From Candidatus Aminicenantota bacterium (GTDB lineage Bacteria; Acidobacteriota; Aminicenantia; Aminicenantales; UBA8522), in NCBI GenBank assembly GCA_003524335.1, contig DQHV01000396.1, forward strand, positions 1,469 to 8,934: a stretch of DNA of 7,466 bases. The letters run 5' to 3'. Shown here piece by piece: positions 1-4,424 of this stretch (within the stretch, counting starts at the first letter, position 1; each line of letters starts with the position of its first letter). Both the position numbers and the translations under genes were made by a program. The notes beneath the pieces are model-generated. The model did not search any database, was not told where the DNA came from, and saw nothing but the letters and a program-made list of their open reading frames with translations.

Positions 1-1635
1 CGCTTCCACGGCACACAGCCGGATGTGCTCCCGATGCCCCCTGTCGAAAAGGCCGGATTTTTCCATGGCTTTGCGCAGCGCTGTCAGCGCCTCGGGGGTC
101 CCGGCCCGGGCCAGGAAACTCATGATGGCGATTTTAGCCTTGGTGCCCCGGTCGTGAAATGGACGCGCCGAGATCATCCTTATGGCCCGCTCCAGGGTGC
201 TGGATTCTCCCGGCCAGTGGAGACGGTCGGCGGCGGCCGCGCCGATCTCTTCGTCTTCATCCTGGAGGAATTCGAGGAGGATCTTCTGGGCCAGCGGATC
301 GGGCAAAGAGCCCAGAGTCTCGACGGCGGCCAGCTTGACCTCTTTATTGGTATAGGTGTTCAAAGCAGCCAGGTAGCTCAGAGCTTTCTTGCTCGGGTTG
401 CGGCCGAGCAGGACGATGATCGCCCTGGACACGGCGGGTTCCCCGTCTTGGAGTTGGCTGGCCAGGGCTTCGATGTTCTTGCGGCCCGCCTCCTCGAGAT
501 AAGCGATGGCCACCCGGCGAGTCTCGGGCTCTTCGGTCTTGGCCAGGAGCTCGGCCGCCAGGGGAATGGACCGGTCGCCCATGAGCCTCAGATAGTCGAA
601 GAACGCGGAAAGCGAATCAAAAGCGTGGCGCCCGATCGCCTCCTGGACATATTCAATGGTCCGTCCGTCGGGGAAGTTTCCCAGGAATTTCTCGAACTCG
701 GCCGCCTTTTCGGGCAGGTGACCGGAAAAAAGTTCCTTGAGCTCACGGGCCTGCCTCAGGAGCTGGACGGCGTGCGTGAACTTATCCTCTCGGAGGAGTT
801 CCCGGTGATGCCGCTCCAGGAATTCGAGAATCGGGACGATCTTCTCAACCCTGTCCTCAATGCAGAGCAGCTCGAAGATCATGTCGTGAAACTCTTTTTC
901 GGGCGGAGTCTCCCGGGCGGCGGCAAGCAGGGATTCGATGTCGTCCCGGTCTTTGTCCTCGAGCGCCGTCACCAGCTCGGCGTAATCCTTCTTTTCCTCC
1001 TGCTCCATGAGGCCGAGAGATAGTGTCTTGGCTTCGATATCTTTCAGGTCGTCGGCCGAGAGCTCGATCTGGCCGCTAAAAAGCTTGCCCCGGTCGATAA
1101 AGACGTCAAGGGGCTGTTTGGTAAAGATATCGATCTTGGACAGCAGATAGTCATCCGGGGCGAAGATCCGGAGGTTGGCAAAATCTTTTTCCCAGATGGC
1201 GACGACGACGTCGCTTTCGTCAAGGGGGAGGAGCCCAGTCTTCCGGATGACCTCGAGAAAATCGCGGAGCTCGGTCTTGTCGATATCCCTGAGGATAGCG
1301 AATTTCTTCATCCCGTCTTTGTGAAAAAGATAAGGGAGGCTCTTGGCGAGATGTTCCTCCTTATGGACGACTTCCCCGCCCACGAGAAAGGTTTGATCCC
1401 GGACGTCCACCTCGAGCTCCTGCCGGGTCTCGAAATAGGACCTGACCTTCGTATACAGCTCATCGATGAACCCGGTGACGGTGGCATGGTATGAAGGGAA
1501 GAGCTTCATCGCGGTCACGGTGTGGGTCAGGAGATGGAAGATCTCCCGCGAGAGCTCGATCGTGGCCTTGTCCGGAGCCTCTTGGGAAGCAGCGTCGGCT
1601 TCAGCCTGAGTTTTCGGCCGGTCTTCTTGCTCCAC
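1..1635 (-). CDS. HEAT-repeat protein with conserved N-terminal domain (partial, C-terminus beyond left edge)
   Basis: The frame stays open for 545 codons from a GTG at 1635 to the window edge, so the C-terminus is missing. An in-frame TGA lies two codons upstream (1639-1641), so the start is GTG 1635 or later; the next in-frame ATG, residue 43, would cut into the conserved N-terminal domain. There is no signal peptide, so the protein should be cytoplasmic. Residues 1-25 are a polar Glu/Ala/Gln-rich tail. Residues ~26-190 form an alpha/beta domain (FHLLTHTVTAMKLFPSYHAT near 35-54, then VRDQTFLVGGEVVHKEEHLA near 78-97) resembling N-terminal regions I associate with bacterial HEAT-repeat and HD-GYP-type proteins. 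Residues ~190-325 are helical and charged. From ~345 to the edge there are repeated helical pairs of HEAT type, such as PETRRVAIAYLEEAG, KEVKLAAVETLGSLPDP and EEIGAAAADRL. HEAT repeats usually serve as protein-binding scaffolds; the partner is unknown. HEAT assignment is strong, specific function unassigned. Confidence 0.85.
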   Translation of the reverse strand, partial: MEQEDRPKTQAEADAASQEAPDKATIELSREIFHLLTHTVTAMKLFPSYHATVTGFIDELYTKVRSYFETRQELEVDVRDQTFLVGGEVVHKEEHLAKSLPYLFHKDGMKKFAILRDIDKTELRDFLEVIRKTGLLPLDESDVVVAIWEKDFANLRIFAPDDYLLSKIDIFTKQPLDVFIDRGKLFSGQIELSADDLKDIEAKTLSLGLMEQEEKKDYAELVTALEDKDRDDIESLLAAARETPPEKEFHDMIFELLCIEDRVEKIVPILEFLERHHRELLREDKFTHAVQLLRQARELKELFSGHLPEKAAEFEKFLGNFPDGRTIEYVQEAIGRHAFDSLSAFFDYLRLMGDRSIPLAAELLAKTEEPETRRVAIAYLEEAGRKNIEALASQLQDGEPAVSRAIIVLLGRNPSKKALSYLAALNTYTNKEVKLAAVETLGSLPDPLAQKILLEFLQDEDEEIGAAAADRLHWPGESSTLERAIRMISARPFHDRGTKAKIAIMSFLARAGTPEALTALRKAMEKSGLFDRGHREHIRLCAVEA

Positions 1636-1663
1636 TTTTCAATCCCCGTCTTTTTCCAGGGAT

Positions 1664-1692
1664 AGATTACCGCAATAAAAAATAAAATTCAA
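1664..1692 (-). promoter_or_regulatory. Candidate sigma70-type promoter for the HEAT-repeat gene
   Basis: Read on the minus strand, TTGAAT (1692-1687) is followed after exactly 17 bp by TAATCT (1669-1664). The -35 matches TTGACA at four of six positions; the -10 is weaker. The spacer is strongly AT-rich. Predicted transcription would begin near 1657, leaving a leader of about 20 nt before the GTG at 1635, with only a weak G-rich ribosome site (GACGGGG) in between. Spacing and location are good; the match itself is only moderate. Confidence 0.4.
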
Positions 1693-1725
1693 ATCTTTTT
1701 TCCCTGGCAGCCTCCGGAAGTGGCC

Positions 1726-1758
1726 ATTCGCCGGGAACATAACGTCAATCCGGTGAAT
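1726..1758. repeat. Imperfect inverted repeat upstream of the 1844-2875 gene
   Basis: ATTCGCCGG (1726-1734) and CCGGTGAAT (1750-1758) are inverted copies matching at eight of nine positions, separated by 15 nt. They sit just upstream of the -35 element at 1767-1772, where an activator site would lie, and also upstream of the divergent HEAT-gene promoter. A regulatory role is inference; a repeat of this quality can occur by chance in a region this size. Confidence 0.3.
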
Positions 1759-1766
1759 CGGGGAGA

Positions 1767-1795
1767 TTGCTTTTCAGGCTTAGAAACTCTATAAT
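1767..1795 (+). promoter_or_regulatory. Candidate sigma70-type promoter for the 1844-2875 gene
   Basis: A perfect TATAAT lies at 1790-1795, with TTGCTT at 1767-1772 exactly 17 bp upstream as a weak -35 (only the TTG matches). Transcription would start near 1802, giving a leader of about 42 nt that contains the strong ribosome site at 1831. The perfect -10 in an otherwise GC-rich genome and the correct position before a gene make this the best plus-strand promoter in the window. Confidence 0.6.
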
Positions 1796-1830
1796 TTTGA
1801 TAGAGAAAATAGGGACAGCGCTGAGAGAAT

Positions 1831-1837
1831 AAGGAGA
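1831..1837 (+). promoter_or_regulatory. Ribosome binding site deciding the start at 1844
   Basis: AAGGAGA is close to the ideal anti-16S complement. It lies 6 nt before ATG 1844 but touches the alternative in-frame GTG at 1838, which would therefore be poorly initiated. This favours the ATG at 1844. Confidence 0.75.
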
Positions 1838-1843
1838 GTGCAG

Positions 1844-2875
1844 ATGAGAAAAGCATTGATCATCGGGGCGATCGTCTTGATCCTGGCCGCACCCATGCTG
1901 GCCGGCGTGGTCAAGAAAACCAAGTCCGATGTCACCTTCCGCGGGTTCGGCAAATTCAGCCTGGCCCAGAGCGAGAAGCTGACGAGCGAGCAGAAATGGG
2001 CGGATCTAAAGTCCGACTTCAAAGGCCAGGGGATCGCCGGCGGTTTGGCCGGGAAAACCATCCTCCGGTCGGGAGATACGGGAGAGATCATCGACTTGCC
2101 TCAATCCTCTATCCTTAAGCTCGACCATAAGAAAAAAGAGTACACCGTAGGCCCGATCGAAAAGCCCAAGCGAGAGACAGAGGAAGGAAAGACGGAAGCC
2201 GGCCAAGAGACAGAGGAACAGGAGGCCGAGAGCCACATCAAGATCACCAAGAGCGAGTTCAAGGTCGAGGACACGGGCGAGGAGTCCACCATCAACAATT
2301 TCCCCGTCCGCAAGTACCTCGTCCACTGGCTCACCGAGTGGGAAAACACCGAAACCGGAGACAAGGGCAGCAGCCGCCTGGAGACCCTGGTTTGGACGAC
2401 GCCGATGAACGAGACTTTCCAGAAAGCCCGGGAAGAGGAAGTCAAGTTCTACCGGGCCTATATGGAAAAGATCGGCCTCAACGTCGAAAAGACGCAGCAG
2501 GATATCCTGGGCACGAGCTGGCTCTCCATCTTTGACTCCCTGGGCAAAGCCAAGGGCCAGCCGGACCGCGACTTCTCCAAGGCGGCCGGGGAGATGCAGA
2601 AGATCAAGGGATACCCGATCGTCGTCGACGGCAAGTACTTTGTCACCGGGCAAAAAGCGGCGGGGGAAGGCGCCGAGGGAGGCCAGGAGGAGGCCAAGGA
2701 CGTCAAGGGAGCTATCGGTGGCCTGCTCAAGAAAACCCTGAAAAAGAAGCCGGCGGACGCCGCAGCGAGTGCTAACGAGCCATCCCTGAGCTATCACACG
2801 GAAGTGCTGGAGATCTCAACTCCAGACCTGGGAGCCGGCGACTTCCAGGTTCCGGCCGGTTATAAGAAAAAATAA
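1844..2875 (+). CDS. Exported DUF4412/LolA-like beta-sheet protein with charged linkers
   Basis: The protein has 343 residues from ATG 1844. Residues 1-20 form a signal peptide (MRK, then a hydrophobic core ending in PMLA). The following G-V replaces the G-C of a lipobox, so a lipoprotein is unlikely and a periplasmic or secreted location is expected. The order of motifs resembles DUF4412-type proteins: IIDLPQSSILKLDHKKKEYT (82-101), a central strand pair NNFPVRKYLVHW with a 'TLVWTT' strand (181-186), IKGYPIVVDGKYF (254-266) and a closing FQVPAGYKKK (334-343). These proteins are thought to adopt a LolA/LppX-like half-barrel; family-level function is not established. Two low-complexity linkers interrupt it: Glu-rich 107-130, which contains a duplicated 11-residue unit, and Lys/Ala/Glu-rich 271-310. 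It is transcribed alone and ends facing the 2950-3342 gene. Family assignment is by motif memory and moderate; export is well supported. Confidence 0.85.
   Translation: MRKALIIGAIVLILAAPMLAGVVKKTKSDVTFRGFGKFSLAQSEKLTSEQKWADLKSDFKGQGIAGGLAGKTILRSGDTGEIIDLPQSSILKLDHKKKEYTVGPIEKPKRETEEGKTEAGQETEEQEAESHIKITKSEFKVEDTGEESTINNFPVRKYLVHWLTEWENTETGDKGSSRLETLVWTTPMNETFQKAREEEVKFYRAYMEKIGLNVEKTQQDILGTSWLSIFDSLGKAKGQPDRDFSKAAGEMQKIKGYPIVVDGKYFVTGQKAAGEGAEGGQEEAKDVKGAIGGLLKKTLKKKPADAAASANEPSLSYHTEVLEISTPDLGAGDFQVPAGYKKK
2173..2218 (+). repeat. In-frame 33-bp-period direct repeat in the Glu-rich linker
   Basis: The 13-mer AGAGACAGAGGAA occurs at 2173-2185 and again at 2206-2218, exactly 33 bp apart. Both copies read E-T-E-E (residues 111-114 and 122-125), so the linker contains a decayed duplication of an 11-residue unit (RETEEGKTEAG, then QETEEQEAESH). 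It looks like simple linker expansion rather than a functional site. Confidence 0.7.
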
Positions 2876-2876
2876 C

Positions 2877-2923
2877 GGGGACGTTCCCCAAGGGGACACC
2901 CCACCGGGACAGGCTTTTTATTT
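2877..2923. repeat. GGGGAC-rich double hairpin element with T-tract between convergent genes
   Basis: GGGGACGTTCCCC (2877-2889) can form a 5-bp stem with a 3-nt loop. It is followed at once by GGGGACACCCC (2892-2902), a 4-bp stem with a 3-nt loop; the hexamer GGGGAC recurs with a 15-bp period. A run TTTTTATTT follows at 2915-2923. The element begins two bases after the TAA of the upstream gene, so it may work as its transcription terminator, but the T-run is about 12 nt away from the last stem, which is far for a standard intrinsic terminator. The GGGGACGTTCC core also resembles palindromic intergenic repeats I recall from REP/RAYT-type elements; with one copy visible this cannot be confirmed. 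Confidence 0.45.
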
Positions 2924-2949
2924 AGGACGCACTCTCCAGCCGGAGGGCC

Positions 2950-3342
2950 TTAGTTCACACGCGCTCCATCGAGTTCGGTCCCAGCCGAGCTCAGATGGCA
3001 CTTGTTAACCTTGCCCCCTTCGTCCCGGACAAACCCGATCTCGTAATAGTTCCCATTGCTCTGAACCGTAGCCTCGAATTTCAGCTTTTCCAGGTCAAGG
3101 GGCTTGATCTCGACGTCTTCGGGGTCCATCTGCTCCTTTCCGTACAGACGGCCGTCCTTAACGAAAAAGATGAGGATCAGGCTCTGGCCTTCCAAAGTAA
3201 ACTCATAAGTCCCGGCGACATCGGCATAGATCTTCTGGGCGTCCGCTTTCTCCTGGGCGGTCGAGAGCGGCGGAAAAAACAAGCTGGCAGCCAACAGAAA
3301 GAGAGCCGCAGCCAGAACTATCCTAGAATTCTGTCGTGTCAT
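2950..3342 (-). CDS. Small exported beta-domain protein, DUF3471-like appearance
   Basis: The protein has 130 residues from ATG 3342. An in-frame ATG four codons upstream (3354) is rejected because its own bases overlap the GGAGG ribosome site. Residues 1-29 form a signal peptide with a Leu/Ala/Phe core ending in LSTA before QEK, so the mature protein is about 100 residues and periplasmic or secreted; no lipobox Cys. The mature part begins VAGTYEFTLEGQSLILIFFV and continues KDGRLYGKEQ. Alternating beta-strands of the pattern 'G-x-Y, then strand, then D/N-G-x-L-Y' recall the small DUF3471-type domain often found at the C-terminus of exported beta-lactamase-like proteins in Acidobacteria. Here it stands alone with no catalytic partner. 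Its single mature Cys lies near the C-terminus (KCHLSSAG). It is convergent with the gene ending at 2875 and divergent from the one starting at 3469. Family is tentative. Confidence 0.75.
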   Translation of the reverse strand: MTRQNSRIVLAAALFLLAASLFFPPLSTAQEKADAQKIYADVAGTYEFTLEGQSLILIFFVKDGRLYGKEQMDPEDVEIKPLDLEKLKFEATVQSNGNYYEIGFVRDEGGKVNKCHLSSAGTELDGARVN

Positions 3343-3347
3343 AGAAA

Positions 3348-3352
3348 CCTCC
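3348..3352 (-). promoter_or_regulatory. Ribosome binding site deciding the start at 3342
   Basis: GGAGG on the minus strand lies 5 nt before ATG 3342 and overlaps the alternative ATG at 3354, so translation should begin at 3342 (MTRQ...) rather than at MEVS. Confidence 0.7.
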
Positions 3353-3362
3353 ATCCGAAGAA

Positions 3363-3391
3363 ATATTAGGCTCTATTATTATTTACGGAAA
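3363..3391 (-). promoter_or_regulatory. Candidate promoter for the 2950-3342 gene
   Basis: On the minus strand, TTTCCG (3391-3386) and TAATAT (3368-3363) are separated by exactly 17 bp in an AT-rich stretch. Each matches the consensus only partly (three and four of six). Transcription would start near 3356, leaving a short leader that just includes the GGAGG site. The -35 lies inside the palindrome at 3382-3401. Confidence 0.35.
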
Positions 3392-3401
3392 CGGCCGTAA
3401 A
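3382..3401. repeat. Operator-like palindrome in the divergent intergenic region
   Basis: TTTACGG (3382-3388) and CCGTAAA (3395-3401) are perfect 7-bp inverted arms around a 6-bp centre. The element lies between the divergent genes at 3342 and 3469 and covers the candidate -35 of the minus-strand promoter, the classic place for a repressor dimer. There is no T-run after it in either direction, so a terminator is unlikely. Operator function is inferred. Confidence 0.45.
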
Positions 3402-3427
3402 GAGTTCGGCTCTGGAGTTCGGTAAGT

Positions 3428-3456
3428 TTGCAGCGGCAGTGGATCGCCTGTAGAAT
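3428..3456 (+). promoter_or_regulatory. Weak candidate promoter for the 3469-4389 gene
   Basis: TTGCAG (3428-3433) and TAGAAT (3451-3456, five of six to TATAAT) are separated by 17 bp. The predicted start near 3463 would leave almost no leader and would cut into the GATGAGG ribosome site, which weakens the call. Confidence 0.25.
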
Positions 3457-3468
3457 AGATGAGGTTTG

Positions 3469-4389
3469 ATGAATCGAACGGCAGTTAGGACGACCGTTTC
3501 CTGCGGCCTAGTGCTGGGGGCCCTGATTATCCACGCGCCCTCCGGCCTGAGCGCCGTCCCGCTCCCGCGCACCCACAGACCGCATCAGCCGCAGGTCAGC
3601 CCCACCGAACAATACAAGCTCCGCTTTTCACCGCGTCCGCGGCAGACGCTTGTTTACAGCCTCCAGAGCCGGATGGAATCGGAAGGACAGAGCTTTCTGG
3701 GCAGAAGCCTGACCTTGAGCGCTCAGGCCGACGGGGAGATCGACGTTTTCATCAGGCAGGTGGCCACGGACGGCGTGTTCACGGAACTTTTCAGCCCGGG
3801 CATCCGGATTTTCCTCCAAACCCTTGGCCGTCAAGACGAGTTCACCCTGAAAAACCCTCCCGATTCGCCGGTCCAAGTGATTTTCGACCGGGCCGGGCGG
3901 ATAAGGGACATCAAAAACGTCGAGACGCTCGAGGACCAGAACCCGATGAATTTTTCGATCCTGGAAGTCCTCCGCTGCTACTGGCCGGCCTTCCCGGACA
4001 GGCCCTTATCGGTCGGAGAATCCTGGCCGGACCACAAGCGGCTCGTCGTCCCCTTCCAGGGAATGAGCCTCACCATCGAGCTCGAGATCACCTTCACCCT
4101 CAACGCCGTTGTCCCTGCGCCCGAAGGCAGGCTGGCTCTGGTCACAGCCGCCTATTCGGCCACTCTCTCCGGGGACCGGGAGGTCGAGGGTTTCAGGGGA
4201 TCGTTCGAGGGGAGCGGGACTGGAACCGGAAGCTTGAGTTTCCAGGTCGAAAGCGGCATCTTCAGCGATTACCGGCTGGATTATATCATCGACGGCGCGA
4301 TGGTCATGCGGAAGGCCGAGACCAAGGTCGTGGAATGGCCTTTCAAACTCAGGGCCGGAGCTTCCCTTCTCCTCCTCGAATGGCGGTAA
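3469..4389 (+). CDS. Exported protein of DUF6263-like appearance, function unknown
   Basis: The protein has 306 residues from ATG 3469. A TTG three bases upstream is also in frame, but the GATGAGG ribosome site (3458-3464) is only 1 nt from it and 4 nt from the ATG. Residues 1-29 look like a signal peptide (two Arg, then SCGLVLGALIIHAPSGLSA), followed by a Pro/His/Arg-rich spacer to ~45. The rest is predominantly beta: strands at ~60-115, then VQVIFDRAGRIRDIKNVE (135-152), and LEVLRCYWPAFPDRPLSVGE with SW directly after (165-186). The order 'D-x-x-G-R-I, Pro-rich turn, P-x-x-x-V-G-E-S-W' is typical of the DUF6263-like exported proteins known mainly from sequence. The second half (199-306) holds further long strands, a Gly/Ser-rich turn (245-256) and a Leu-rich C-terminus (LLLLEWR). 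Its stop is 35 bp from the convergent barrel gene. Export is likely; the family is tentative and there is no catalytic motif I can recognise. Confidence 0.8.
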   Translation: MNRTAVRTTVSCGLVLGALIIHAPSGLSAVPLPRTHRPHQPQVSPTEQYKLRFSPRPRQTLVYSLQSRMESEGQSFLGRSLTLSAQADGEIDVFIRQVATDGVFTELFSPGIRIFLQTLGRQDEFTLKNPPDSPVQVIFDRAGRIRDIKNVETLEDQNPMNFSILEVLRCYWPAFPDRPLSVGESWPDHKRLVVPFQGMSLTIELEITFTLNAVVPAPEGRLALVTAAYSATLSGDREVEGFRGSFEGSGTGTGSLSFQVESGIFSDYRLDYIIDGAMVMRKAETKVVEWPFKLRAGASLLLLEWR

Positions 4390-4424
4390 TAATAACTGGG
4401 GAATAGATATTGTGTCGGAACCGT

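Noticed and set aside
25..1023. A 332-codon open frame on the plus strand
   Set aside because: It is antisense to the HEAT-repeat gene, whose frame gives clear helical repeats; the plus-strand product looks like a compositional shadow with no domain or good ribosome site.
1199..1210. Short GACGAC repeat
   Set aside because: It encodes a Val-Val-Val run in the HEAT-repeat protein and is too short to be a meaningful microsatellite.
2006..2797. A 263-codon minus-strand open frame
   Set aside because: It is antisense to the exported protein at 1844-2875, which has a perfect TATAAT, a strong ribosome site and a signal peptide; the minus-strand product is a Leu/Gly/Asp-rich shadow.
2934..2945. 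CTCC-AGCC-GGAG hairpin as a terminator for the minus-strand gene ending at 2950
   Set aside because: The stem has only four pairs and no T-run follows on the minus strand.
4390..4424. Terminator between the convergent genes ending at 4389 and 4425
   Set aside because: The 35-bp gap shows no stem longer than a few pairs and no T-run in either direction.
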